A stretch of 64,000 bases of DNA from assembly GCF_050624435.1 (NCBI RefSeq), contig NC_134538.1, positions 129,500,937 to 129,564,936 on the forward strand, written 5' to 3'. Shown here in pieces: positions 11,310 through 23,884 of this stretch. The notes beneath the pieces were generated by a model that was not told the origin of the DNA, did no database searches, and saw only the letters and a list, made by a program, of their open reading frames with translations. The number at the start of each line of letters is the position of its first letter. Within the stretch, counting starts at the first letter, position 1. This DNA comes from Tenrec ecaudatus (Eukaryota > Chordata > Mammalia > Afrosoricida > Tenrecidae). The translations under genes and the position numbers were made by a program.

Positions 11310-14300
11310 CAACAAAAACACTTTTGTTGCTGTTCATTGTCATCTGTTGGATTCCAACTAACTGAACACATGGGTAACAAAATGCAAAGTGCCCGTCCCG
11401 TGCCACCCTAATGACAGTTCTTATGTTTGAGTCCATAGTCACAGACACTGTTTCAATCATCTTGCCCACGCCTTCTTCTTTTCCATGGCTTCCCCTCCTA
11501 GCATGAATTTCTTCTCCAGGGATTTGTCTTGGCTGACAGCATGCCCAAAGTACGTGAGATGAAGTCTCCCCATCCTTCCTAGTGAAAGCCTTCTGGCTGT
11601 ACATTTTCGAAGATAGATTTGCTTATCCTTTCAGCAACCAATGTACTTTCTATATTCTTCAGCATCACCATAATCCATACACATGGATTCTTCTTTGGTC
11701 TTCCTTATTCAGTGTCTAACTTACATGTACATGTAAGGCAATGGAAAATACCATGGCTTTGGTCAGGTGCGCCTTAATCCTCAAAATAAAATCCTTGCTT
11801 TTCAACACTTTAAAGATGTCTTATGCCACAGATTTTCCCAATGTAATGTGCCATTTGACCGCCTGACCGCTGCTTGCAGGAGCATTGATTGTGGATCCAA
11901 GTAAGACAAATCCTTGATGACTTCCATCCTTTCACCATTTATTTAATATTACCTATTGATCCAGTTGTGACAATATTTTTTCCCATTACATTGAGCCATA
12001 ATCCATACTGAAGGCTGAAATCCTTGATTTTCATTAGCAAGTGCTTCAAGTTCTTTTCACTTTCAGTAAGCAAGGTAGTGTTTTCTGCATATCACAGGTT
12101 GTTAATAAGTCTTCCTTCAATTCTGATCTTATATTCTTCTTCAAATAATCAAGCTTCTCTGATTATTTTCTGAGCACACAGATAGGGCAAGTATGGTGAA
12201 AGATACAACTCTGACACATATTCTTTTTTATTGTATTGTTCTGTGAGTACAATTTCCTCGTGACCCATGCACAGGTTCCCCATGAGCACAATGGAGTGTT
12301 CTGGAATTCCCATTCTCTTCAAGGTGATCCAAAATTTTTTTATCATCTACACAGTTGAACTTCTTGTGGCATCTTCTTGTTTGAGCTGAGATCCATCTGA
12401 CATCAACAATGATATCCCTTGTCCCACACCCTCTTCTGAATCCAGCCGGAACCTCTGGGAGCTCCATACTACAACTGTTGTTGGGTGATTTCAGCAAAAT
12501 TTTCTTGGCAATATCAATGATATTATTCTATTATGCATGCATTCTATTGGCTCACCTTTCTTTGGAAGGGGTAAAAATGTGGGCCTGTTCATGTCAGTAG
12601 TTCAAATAACTGTCTTCCAAATCTTTGTCATAGACAAGTGAGTGCTTCCAGTATTTCATGTTTGTTGAAATATTTCATTTAGTAATTCATCATTTTACAA
12701 AGCTACGCTTTGGGCTAATTCTGTCAGTGCAGCTTAAAGTTCTTCCTTCCGCACCATTGGTTCTTGTTCATATGCTACTCTTGAAATGGCTGTAAGTGCA
12801 CTAGTCCATTTTAGTACAGTGACTCTGTGTATTCTTGCTATCTTCTTCTGATGCTTCCTGCATCATTCAATATTTTGCCCATAAAACTCTCAATATTATA
12901 ACTCAAGCCTTGAGTTGTTTTTTTTTGCGTTCTTTTAGTGTAAGATTTGTTATGCTCTTTCTTTTTGGTTCTATAATTTAAGATCGTTGCACATTCCCAT
13001 TATAATACTTCATCATCTAAAGCTTCCCTTTGAAATTCGCTGTTCAGCTTTGGCTTCATCATTTCTTCCATTTGCTTCAGGTACTCTATGATTAAGAGCA
13101 AGACTCAGAGTCTCCTCAGACATCCACTTTCATCTTTGAATTATCTCCTCTTTCTTTCCTTATAGTGACCATTGCTTTCTTCTCTTGACATCATCCCACA
13201 GTTTATCAGGTCCACTGTTATTAGTGTTCAATGTAGCGATTCTGTTCTGGAGTTGTTCTTTAAGTTCAGGTGGGAGAAACTCATTGTATTTTTGGCCCCT
13301 TTGCATTTGTTTTGATTTTCTTCATTTTCAACCTGAACTTACATATGCGCAATAGATGATCTGTTCCAGAGTTGACCCCTGATGTCTTTCAGCTCTTAAT
13401 ATTAAGCAATTCTCCATCATCCTTTCCTTCACACAGATGTAGTAAATTTGATTTCTGTGTATTCCATCTGGATAAGTCCTTGTGTATAGTCACCATTTAT
13501 GTTGTCAATAAGAGGTATTTGTGATGAAGTAGTTGCTGCTCTTCAAAAATCCCAGTACACGATGTCCAGCATCATTTCTATCACTAAGGCCATATTTCCA
13601 ACTGTTGTTTCTTCCTCCTTGTTTTCAACTATTGCATTACAGTGTCAATAATTATCAATGCATCTTAATTACATATTTGATCAATCCCAGACTGAAGACA
13701 GTGTTAGAATTCAACAACTCACTTTGGTGGTTGGTGCATGAATATGAATAATAGTTGTATTGATTGAGCTCTTTTGAACGTGAATAGATATTATCCAACT
13801 GCTGACAATATCATACTTCAAGATTTATCTTGAAATGTTCTTTAGACAATGAATGGAATATCATTCCTGACATAGTAAATCATATTATGTTCTTATTTGG
13901 AATAATCAAATCTTATCCAATCCAGCTCACAAATGCCTGGAGAATCGATCTTATTGTACTCCAACTATTTCACTTTTGACAACTTCCATTGTTCCTAGAT
14001 TAATTCTTCAGACATTCCAAGTACAACTACCAAGAGATTTTTGGCAACTGCTCCTTCTCACAGTGAGTTATGCCACCTCAGCAAATGAAAGTCCTGAAGG
14101 CTTTACTCCCAATGGATTTCCTCGGTGGTCAGCTCCACTATGAGAAGGCAATGCTTCCCCATTTTGAGTGACTTACTACTTGAAGGGCTCATCTTTGACA
14201 CTCCCTCTGACAATGCGCTGCTCCTGTTCATTAGGTTTTCAGTAGCCGACAATGTTTTGCTACTACTTATAAGGCTTTCAGTGACACATCCCTCATCAAT

Positions 14301-14465
14301 GGACAGCTTATTCCTTTGTCCTAGTCTGCACTTAGTCTGGAAGCTATGGTGAAATCTGTTCACTATGGGTGACTGTGATGATATTTCAAAGACCAGTGCA
14401 CAAATCCTCCTGAATCACAGCAACACATAAACGACCACAGTAGGACAACCTGACAGGTAAGTGGT
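11310..14465 (-). mobile_element. Near full-length dead RTE (BovB-type) LINE
   Basis: Read on the minus strand this is an RTE element of the family abundant in afrotherians. The 5' UTR lies at about 14465-14040, the endonuclease half follows, the reverse transcriptase lies at about 12700-12050, and the 3' end, with a decayed CAA-rich tail, lies near 11310. RT words include GFRRGCGTRDIIVDVRW (near 12430) and RMGIPEHSIVLMGNL (near 12300). The catalytic YADD box reads YAEN next to an in-frame stop near 12080. Multiple shifts and stops show it is dead. At about 3.15 kb it is close to the usual length of just over 3 kb. An AP-endonuclease and RT would once have driven target-primed retrotransposition. 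Confidence 0.9.
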
Positions 14466-14469
14466 GGAC

Positions 14470-15265
14470 AGAGAACCTAAGCTGTATTTCCCCCTCTCTC
14501 ATTGTGTCTCAAGCAGTATTTCTGTTTCAATCTCTTTCGTGACTCTAGTTCCTGGGACCATTCCCTAGAAGCTCCAATTCCATTAGCTCTCTTTTATGAG
14601 CTCTGATGTCACCTATTATTCTTCTAGCCAAAGAGTTTGTTTAGTTTCCTCCTATTTCTAATCTCTTAGTTGGCATTTCACTGGCCAGCTCATCATCACT
14701 GGCCAGCTCATCTATCTCCTGCCTTTCTCATTCATTATGTTTGTAAGATCAAGTAGTTTCTTAGTCTAACAAATGAGTCATTCAACCTTCTGTATGGTGA
14801 GGAGCAAGTCTGGGTCTCAAGATTCACTGATCAAATGTACCCACTCTGGACTTGGGAGAGTTACTTTTGACCATGCTAAAATGGCTTGACAATGAAACCC
14901 TCTCCCTGGAAAGTCTATGGGTTACGATGGAGGTTGCAATGTCACCAGTGTTACTAATTGTCTTCATTCCCCATCCCTGACTTACCAAAGATAAAGTCTG
15001 CCACATCCAGTGCTTAGGGGAAGTAGCCCCATTTGAAGTGTGTTTTATGATGTTGTTTCTGGTTACCACTTCATTGAGCTTTCAGCCTTCCAGAAAATTC
15101 TAAACACAAATCATTTGCCTAATCCAAGAGAGTTTCCTTAGTTCACAACTAAACATTATAGTCTTGACACAAACATAGACCAAGCAAAGGTGTCTTAGTA
15201 GCAATAAGGAATGAGTCCACTCTGTTTACCTCCAAAAGTTCCGATGTGATTCTGCTTGTCATCAT
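14470..15265. other. Unassigned intergenic sequence
   Basis: No supported feature. A short direct duplication of 'actggccagctcatc' occurs at about 14680-14710. Confidence 0.5.
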
Positions 15266-15277
15266 CTTTGAATAGAG

Positions 15278-15469
15278 CAGTGGTTCTCAACCTTCCTAAT
15301 GTCACAGCCCTGTAATGCAGTTCCTCATGGTGAGAAGAACCCCCAACCATAAAATTATTTTATTGCTACTTCATAACTGTAATTTTTCTACTGTTAGGAA
15401 TCAGGTGACCCCTGTGAAAGGGTCATTTGATTCCCAAAGGGGTCTAAACCCATAGGTTGAGAACCACTG
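15278..15469. mobile_element. SPIN-like non-autonomous hAT transposon
   Basis: A 192-bp element with perfect 16-bp terminal inverted repeats (CAGTGGTTCTCAACCT at the left, its complement at the right). It is flanked on both sides by the same 8 bp, GAATAGAG (15270-15277 and 15470-15477). Eight-base duplications are the hAT signature. The interior ('aaccataaaattatttt', 'gctacttcataactgtaatt', 'acccctgtgaaagggtc') fits the non-autonomous SPIN family as I know it. That family is patchily distributed among tetrapods and widely attributed to horizontal transfer. It encodes no protein and needed transposase in trans. The perfect duplication implies moderate age. Confidence 0.85.
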
Positions 15470-15479
15470 GAATAGAGGT

Positions 15480-16010
15480 TTAGGGATAGTACATTGGGAT
15501 ATTCTGGGTTAAAAGGTGAAAATATGTACCACGATGACGTCTGTAAATCTCACTTAGTTGTCTTCTTCAGTTTGTAGAATATTACCAAGATTTGTGTATC
15601 CATGAAGTTTCAATAGGGTTTGGGAATGTTATAACACAACTCCTCGGTCAAAATATCACCCTAGCAGTATCCAATTCCTAAAAAATCATGTTATAATTGA
15701 TTGTTTACTTACCTACCTCTCTTATGGACCACTGAGTTATGTAATGACGAATTCTGTTGTCATTCTGCTATACATTTCAGGACCTAAACGATATTAGAAA
15801 AGACACTTAGCTAATATTTAATGAATGGTTTCTTGAGAAACTAATTTTTTTTCAATCCCTTCTCCACACACCCTTCCCACCTCTCAGAAGTACAATCATG
15901 CAATTTAGAACATTCTGTTTAGAAAGAATATACAATATTATATATCCATCACTTTTTCCAGCCACCTCCAGATTTTCTCCCTGAAATCTCTTTATAATAT
16001 TAATCTTGTG
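15480..16010. other. Unassigned intergenic sequence
   Basis: No gene or recognised repeat seen between the hAT element and the solo LTR. Confidence 0.5.
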
Positions 16011-16014
16011 ATTG

Positions 16015-16414
16015 TGTTCGGTAGTTTATCTTAGGGACTGGGGCATCCATTACACATGCTCACAGGTTTGAGCTTCAAGCCAGGAAGGGGTGGCACACAT
16101 AGGTGGACATCACATTTGGATTGGCCCATCTGGGCCAGGTGAATTCAAATCAGCCAATGGGGTTGGCCAGGGTCATCAATCACATTTCCCTGAGGAGGAA
16201 TTGAAAAGACAAGATCCAGGAGCTCACTGCATGACACTCTCAAGCAGCTTCTAGGCAGGATGTAAAGGAGTGAGGGGCCCTGAGAGTGCCTGTGTAATCC
16301 TGCAAGTTCTAACTTTCATAAAACTCACTTGGATCACAAACCAGGATTTGACATGAATTCTTTCTTGTGCAAAGTCAAGGACCAAGGTATTTCTTTCTCA
16401 CGAGAGATCTAACA
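16015..16414 (+). mobile_element. Solo LTR of an endogenous retrovirus
   Basis: A 400-bp block begins TGTT and ends AACA, and is flanked by the same 4 bp, ATTG (16011-16014 and 16415-16418). TG...CA ends with a short duplication are what retroviral integration leaves; four bases is usual for gammaretrovirus-like elements. Inside is a CCAAT-type motif (cagccaatggggttgg, near 16154), and 'cataaaactcac' near 16317 in the place expected for a polyadenylation signal. These set the plus orientation. No gag, pol or env sequence adjoins it, so it is a recombined solo LTR. I cannot name the family. Confidence 0.75.
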
Positions 16415-16419
16415 ATTGC

Positions 16420-17145
16420 TCAGAAATATGTAATGTTGGGAAAAGTATCCTTGGAGATGGTCCTTTATTCCTTCCTTCATGTATAATATTCCTTTGCATT
16501 TACCTGTATTATAATTATTGTACTGCACGCACCTAATTTGTAGAAATATCTAGATAAATTCTTAAATTTAGTATGGAAAGAATCATAATAACGTGCGATA
16601 AATTGTATCTGCTGTAATATGTAAGCTAACTCTGGTACATTTCAGGTGTAAGGTTATTTATAGGTTATTGGAGGAATTATTATGGATGGAATTAAGGTGC
16701 ATGCAATATTGTACATGTATCCAGGTACTTTTCTAAAATAATTTAAATTGCTTGAAGCATATATTAAATAATATTCATTTTTATTAAATCTTAATTTTGT
16801 GCAATTCATCACAATCATTTTAGGTTTGATATAATGCTATTGTCATGAATACCCTGCCTATAATAACATATAAACTGTTGGGATGAAGAAAGAGAGAATA
16901 CAAGGAGAGACATAATCTGCTGTCTAGGTAGCAATTTCTTCCAAAATCTTTTCCTCCATTATGTTTCCTACAATTGCATGAGAAGGAAAGGAAAGCATTT
17001 TGGGGATTTATTTTTTTAACCAGATTTATCAAGTCCACTTCCATTATTTTTTTTTACTTTGAAGACATTGGGGGGCCTAGTGGCCTTTTAAAAATCAGAA
17101 CTATTTATATTTGAAATGCTACCATACAGTGCAATTGCTGAGTAA
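16420..17145. other. Unassigned intergenic sequence
   Basis: AT-rich sequence with no supported feature. It runs into the uncertain 5' end of the large L1. Confidence 0.5.
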
Positions 17146-17149
17146 TAGA

Positions 17150-20100
17150 AAGCAGCCTCAGAGATGGAAGAAGGTGGCATCCAGTTAGATTTACTTGCCA
17201 GGAGCACCGGCTGCCAGACCAGAAAATTGGGAGGTAAAGTAAAGGAGACTGGGAGGCAGAGTCCTGAAATTAGAATTAGGGCAGTAGGGTCTGTCCTGAA
17301 CCCTGATTTTTAAAATTTTCATGCACAAAGTGAAGCAAGAACATACTAAATCACTCTTGGCTCAGTGTGCTGGGCTCGTGGGTTCCAGCCGAGCAGCTAC
17401 CAGCATCCCATTTCAGTGGTAAGCAGTGATTTCCCCAGACTAATACCCAAAGGGATATAATGCCAGTCTCAAGGAGAGCCTCGGAAAGCAAGTCCCAGGG
17501 CCCCACACCAGGACTCCCCACATTGTTAGCTGCCTTGAGCTCATAGGCAGGGGGTCAGGGTTGGCAGGTAGCCATAGATTTACAGCAATTAAAAAAAAAA
17601 GGAAATTTACTTGATATAGCCCAGGAATAATTCAGCTCCAGTTGGCCGAGAATAAAACAACCTCCTGATAAGCTAGATCTCCTCTAGGGTTCAGCATGAC
17701 AGCCCCAAAATCAGGGCACCTCATAAGCCTAATATAAAAAAAAAGAGAGAGAAATATTCTCTTGGTAAAAACTGCAAATCCCAGGCTCATTATTTAACTG
17801 CAAGACAACTATAGAATGAGACCTTTAACACACATTAGTATACTAAGGGAGCCCATGCTAAGGAAGGCCAGAAGTTAGCTACAGAGCCCATAGACTTTCA
17901 ACATAACAAAGACTCCCTGGGTCAAGCCTCAGTTTCAGAATAATTTAGATCAATTCCACCTGGCCATGTGAAAAAACAAAACACCTCTGAGCTATTAGAG
18001 TAGCAGAGGTCTTGACACAAGCTAGAACAATTCCACAAGCCCAATGGGGGGGACTGTTGTCTGCCATCAGTGATCCTACGCTCAGCTGGGGAGGTCTGGC
18101 ATGTCCTCCGTGTGATTGGGGGACCCCACTTCCTGTCCTGGGGCTCTACAGGTGGCTGAGGGAACTTCCCCCCACTCCTGCTGCAGTGTTGTATACAGCA
18201 CAAGGCAGCTATACCAGAGATCGCCAGAACCTAGCACCGCTGTGGGAACCGCTGCCTGACCTCTGCTGTGATTTTGCCTTTGAGGATAATTCTGACCAGC
18301 ATCTGTGGAACCCTACAACAAGTGGGCACACCACTTGTTACCTTGAGGCAGGGCTGGAACTCCTCCAGCACCACAGTCAGGCGATCAAGCCTCAGTTATC
18401 TCCTTACTTATTATTTTTCTTCTCTTATTCTCTCTCCCTTTAATCTTTCCCACCACAGTTGGTCTCAATGGATCCAGTTAGGTGTGGTTTGTTTCTCTTT
18501 TTCTCCTTCTCTCCCTCTCATTCCTTTCATCCGCCACTGCCGGCTTCCATGCCACTACCCTCTGCCTAGGGAAAATCAACCCAAATAGCAGGGGGAATTC
18601 CAGCTTTCCCATTGTGGGAGCGTTGCACGCCACACAAGGCAGCTGCGACAGCCATCGACAGTGCTCCGTGCTGCTGAGGAAACCTTGGTTTGGCCTCTAC
18701 AGTGATCTTGCCACCTAGGCAATTCCGCCCAGCACCAGTGGGACCCTGGACTGAAAGGGCACACCAACCTGCGACCTTGGGGCCGGGTTTAAACCCCTCT
18801 GGCCCCACATTCAGGTGATCAGGGATCGACTGTCTCTTTACTCTTTATTTTCTTCTCCTCTCTTTCCCACCACAGTCAATCTTAGCAAGCACAGTTGTTT
18901 TTATCCCTTCTTTTTTCTTTATTTATTCTATTTTTCTTTCTTTTCATTTTTTCTCTTCTTTTTTTCTTCTTCTCTGTTTCTCTCCTATCCCTCTCTTTAC
19001 TTCCACATGACACTGGGGGTTTCAAGTCCTCTACCTTCTGCCTAGGGAAACTCTGCTCACCCAGTGGGGATAACTCCAGCCTGGCCCCCATGCCAGTCCT
19101 GCATAGGTCACAAGGCAGTGCTACACACAGTATGGCACGGGGCTGCGCTATATCTTTATCTACTTTTTTCTTCTATTTCTTCTTTCCTTTGATCTTCCTA
19201 TACTTTTTCTTCTTTTTCCTCTTCTTCTAACTCATCTCTCTTTCCCACCACATTCTAAGTAGATTCAGTTTTTTCCTTTTTTTCCTATTTTTTACTCTTT
19301 GTTTCTACTTTTGTTTCATCTTTGCCATTTTTTGTGTATGTTAGTTTGTCTTTTTAAATTTTGCTCTCATCTTTGTATTCTCCTTTCTTTCTATTTCTTC
19401 TCTTCTCCCACTCTTTCAATTCATAAGACACTACCAGCCACCAGGTTACTCTAATCTGCTTAAGGCAACGCTGATGGCCCAGTTCGGGTAGCCCACACCC
19501 ATGCTTGTTGGCTTTACATGCAGCTGGGGAAATCACACCTGTTATCCACCATACCCCAAATGTCTGGGGTTTCTCCCCTTCAAAGAGCATGGGGAAGTCT
19601 TTCCTCCACACCATGGCCCTACAAGTGCCTAGGGGAACTCCTGCACATTATCTGTGGTGCTCCATGCTGCATCAGGAACACCTGCCCCATGTCAATGGTG
19701 ATCTCTCTGACTAGGGTAAATCCACCTGCCATCTATGGTGCTCTACACTAAGGAGGGTATACTACCTATCCTCCGTGGTGGTCAGTTGCAGAAGGAAACA
19801 CCACACGAAATCTGAGACACACCACTATGACTCACTGGGATATGAGCCAGTGAAACGCCATCCTCATGGGCCTACAACCACCTGACCAGCGTCTCAAGAG
19901 AGGACTATCCAACTCACATTCCAAATAACGGAATACTGGTTGGCTAAGATAAGAGTGAAACCTCTGGAAGATACAGCGGTAGCCTGACCCCTCCCCCTCT
20001 TCCACTCCCACCAATGAGGCTACCTGCAATGAGGCTAGTTGTAGAAGAACTCATATAAGTCCCCTGAGAGAGCCCAGTGCTCTTCAACTCTGGAAGATGG

Positions 20101-20154
20101 TGCTGGGCTCTTCTAAAACAATACTGAGTAGAGAAACCAGCCTAAACATCCACA
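17150..20154 (+). promoter_or_regulatory. L1 5' UTR with tandem monomer-like units
   Basis: This region directly precedes ORF1 and contains at least three related units. The word cacaaggcag recurs at 18199, 18633 and 19109. The word ctttcccaccaca recurs at 18445, 18862 and 19240. The word tctgcctaggg recurs at 18561 and 19037. The units are therefore about 380-480 bp and differ mainly in the length of a long pyrimidine tract (for example 18900-18990). A fourth, weaker unit may run from 19390 to 19800. In mouse and some other mammals, tandem 5' monomers act as the L1 promoter; a promoter role here is inference. The long plus-strand frames at 18012-18718 are not recognisable genes. Confidence 0.6.
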
Positions 20155-20885
20155 ATGAAAAAGCAGGAGAAACAGAAGACAATGCTGGAAGAAGTTATAA
20201 ACCTAACAACATGCATAGAAGAAGCAGACATTGACCTGCTACAGAAAGAAATTTTCAGAATGCTGCTTGGAGTCATACAGGATATGAGGGATGCAATGGA
20301 TGAAATGATAGAGGAGATAAAGGCAACATACCAGATAATTACAAGACCTAAAAGATGAAATAGCAAAATTAGCAAATTAACAGACTTTGCCAACAGAATT
20401 GAGGAGGCAGAAAACCGCACCAGTGACCTACAGGATAACCAAGCAGCCCTCAAAAAACAAAAAAACAGAAAAAGTAGTAAAATAAGACAATCAGAGAAGC
20501 TGAAGAAAACCTGAGAGCAAGGTATGATGCTATGAAGAGAAACAATATTAGAATATTTGCATTACTGGAACAAGAAACAACAAAGAAGTCAGCAGAAAAA
20601 AAGCAAGGGAATTCTTAGAGGAAAACAACCCCAGTTTCATAAATGAAAATCAGGCAACCATTCAGGAGGCCAAAAGAAAACCAGCCAGACTTAATCCCAA
20701 GACAAAGTCAACAAGACACTTAAGAGTAAAATTATCCAATGATGGGGAAAAGGAGAAAATCATAAGAGCAGCTAGGGAAAAACAAATAGTCACTTAGAAA
20801 GGTACCCAAACTGGCTTATCAGTGGACATGATGAAGAAGCAGAGGGAGTGGAGTAACATATTCCAAAACTTGAAGGAAAATAACA
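20155..20885 (+). pseudogene. L1 ORF1 remnant (truncated)
   Basis: ORF1 codes for the RNA-binding chaperone that coats L1 RNA. An ATG at 20155 opens a 67-codon stretch rich in K, E, Q, L and I, consistent with the N-terminal coiled coil. After stops and shifts the conserved text resumes at about 20600-20800, with words such as NENQATIQEAKRKPARLNP and EKIIRAAREKQ typical of the ORF1 C-terminal region. The last part is missing because the sequence passes into the middle of ORF2 near 20890. It cannot make a working protein. Confidence 0.75.
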
Positions 20886-20889
20886 CAAA

Positions 20890-23884
20890 CCAAATAAATC
20901 AGGAAATTTCTAGAAACCAATGAGAATGAAAATACTAAGTACCCAAATCTTTGGGACACAACAAAGGCATTTATCAGAGGAAGACTAATAGCAATAAATG
21001 AACACATGAAAAAGGAAGACAGACTTATGGTTGATATGCTGGCACAAAACTTATACCAATTAGAGCAGAGTCAACAGAACAATCCTACAAACAGCAAAAG
21101 GAAAGAAATAATAAAAATCAGAGCTGAAATACAAGAGAGGGACAACAAGAAAATTATGGAAAAAATTAATGTAGCTAAGAGTTGGTTCTTTGAAATGAGT
21201 AATAGAATTGATAAACCATTGACAAACATAACCAAAGAAAGGAGGTACAAATTTCAATAGGAAGGATGAAGGATGAAACAGGGGACATTACTATGAACCC
21301 TGATAAGATCAAAAGAATAATTATATAGTACTATGAAGGCCTGTACTCTAACGAATTCAACAACTTGGAAGATATGGACAAATACTTGTAAAAACAATCC
21401 CTCCCTAGACTTTGCCAGATGGATGTCAGAGACCTCAACAGACCCATAGCAAAAGAAGAAATAGACAAGGTTATCAGGGATTACCAAGAAAAATAAAATC
21501 CCCTGGACCAGATAGATTCACAGGAGAATTCTACCAAGCATTCAAGGAAGAACTGACACCAATCAGTCACAAACTCTACCAGAATATAGAAAAAGACAGC
21601 AAATTCCCAAACTATATGAAGCTAGTATAACTTTAATACCTAAAGTGGGCAAGATCCCACAAGAACTGAGAACTACAGATCAATATTTCTAATGAACATC
21701 GACTCAAAAATCCTTAACAAAATACTGGCCAATAGTATATAAAAGCAAATAAAAAATAATAATTCACCATAGCCATGTGAGGTTCATACCAGGGATTCAG
21801 GGATGATTCAACATACAAAAGACCATTAGTATTATTTGCACATTGACATGAAAAAAATAAAAGAACCACATGATAAGATCGATAGATGTGGAAATACCAT
21901 TCGACAACATTCAATACCTATTCCTGTTTAAGACACTCAAGATGATAGGAATGGAAGGAAAATTCCTCAATTTTGTACAAGCTATATATGAAAAACCAAC
22001 ACCCAACATGGTAGTCCATGAGGAAAAGACAAAAACAATTCCACTGAAAAATGGGACCAGACAAGGATGCCCTTTTTCCCCACTCCTATTTCACATCAAA
22101 CTGGACATCCTAGCTAACAACACAAGACAAAAAAAAAAGACATGAAAGGTATTCATTTGGGGAAGGAAGAGGTGAAACTATCCTTATTGGCAGATGATAT
22201 GAGTTTATACATTGAAAATCCCCTAAACTCTTGGAAAGTTGGAAGTGATAGAGGAATATGGCAGTGTGGCGGGATACAAGATCAACAAACAGAAGTCTAT
22301 AGGACTGCAATACACATCAGACAAGATCACAGATAAAGCAAATAAAAAGGTAGTACCCATTATAATAGCCAAGCACAGATTGAAATATCTAGGGATATAC
22401 CTGACTTAAAAAACGAAATATTTGTATGATGAAAACTACAGAATACTATTACAAGAAATCAAGAGTGGTATCAACAAATGGAAGAATATCATATGCTCCT
22501 GTATTGGAAGACTCAATATAATAAAAATGTTAGTTCTGCCAAAGGCACTATATAAGCTTAATGCTATACTGACATGATCATCCTTCAAAGAACTGGATAA
22601 ACTGATTACCAACTTCATATGGAGGGAGAAGAAGTCCAGAATTAGCAGAGATCTACTCAAGAAGAGGGAGGGCTTGCTCTACCTGACTTTAGCTTATTTT
22701 ATATGCCACAGTGGTCAAAAGAGTCTGGTACTGGTATAACGACAGATATTCAGACCATTGGAAAAGAGCTCTAAACACAGAAAGAAAAACATCAGCATAC
22801 AGACTATTGATTTTTTATAAGGGCCCAAAATATATCAAATGGGAAGGAGATGTCCTCTTCAATAAGTGGTGCTGGAAAATAAATGGATGTCTACCTGCAG
22901 GAAAGTGAAGCAAGACCTTTATTTCACTCCATGCACAAGAATGAACTCAAGGTGGATCACAGACCTTGAAATAAAACCCATAACTATTAGGACCATCAAT
23001 GAGGGAATTAGGACAAACCTGAGAACTTTGATACAGAGAATACAGAGGCTTTTGGAAATAGGGAATTATACAAAGTATACAGAGGAGTCACTAATTTACA
23101 AGTGGATATACTGCAAATAAATTACCTGTGTAGATTGAAAATATTCACCAAGGGAGTAATAGGAAAGCCCATAGACTGGGGAAACATCTTTAGCAATGGC
23201 ACATCAGACTTATTACTAAAATCTACAATACATTGCAAGCTTACAATACAAGAAATACTAACTGCCCAGTGAGGAGGTGGGCAAAGGATCTGAACAGAAG
23301 TTTCACAAGGACAGAAAATCGAGTGGCCAATAAACATATGAGAAAATGTTCCCCGTCGTTGGCTATAAGAGAAATGCAAATTAAAACCACTATGAGATAC
23401 TACCTAACACCCTCAAAGATAGCCCCAATTCAAAAAATCAGAAAGTAACAAATGTTGGAGGAGGTGTGGTGAGATAGGAATTCTCATCCACTGCTGGTGG
23501 ACCTGAAGGTATGTACAGCCATTATGAATATCGATTTGGCAATATCTAAAACAGATGGAGAAGGAGATACCATGCGACCCAGCAACCCCCCTACTGGGCA
23601 GATATCCAGAAGAGGTAAGAAAAAACCTACAGCTAGACATCTGTGCTCCAATGTTCACTGCAGCACAGTTCACAATTGCAAGGAGTGGAAAACAACCCAA
23701 ATTTCCATCACCGAAAAATTGATCAAAATACTGTGACATACTTAAAATGGAGTACTACGCATCCCTAAAAAGCAGTCATGAACACATGAAGCACATTGCC
23801 GCATGAAAAGAACTAGAAGAAATCATGCTAAGTGAAATAAGTCAAGCACAAAAGGACATGTACAACATGTGTCCACTGAGGTAA
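20890..23884 (+). pseudogene. L1 ORF2 remnant lacking its endonuclease
   Basis: The text enters ORF2 at the NTKYPNLWDTTKAFIRGR block, which normally lies a few hundred residues in, after the AP-like endonuclease. That domain and the ORF1-ORF2 spacer are absent. Reverse transcriptase text follows: a 91-codon frame at 21870-22145 includes TRQGCPFSPLLF, and the FADD box reads LADD at about 22190. The C-terminal part can be followed to a stop near 23882, through MRYYLTP at 23391. There are many stops, and several long plus-strand frames are pieces of this one gene. Confidence 0.85.

Noticed and set aside
18012-19230. Several overlapping frames of 70-143 codons
   Set aside because: They lie in the L1 5' UTR repeats, show low-complexity F/S/L-rich translations from the pyrimidine tracts, and have no conserved motif.
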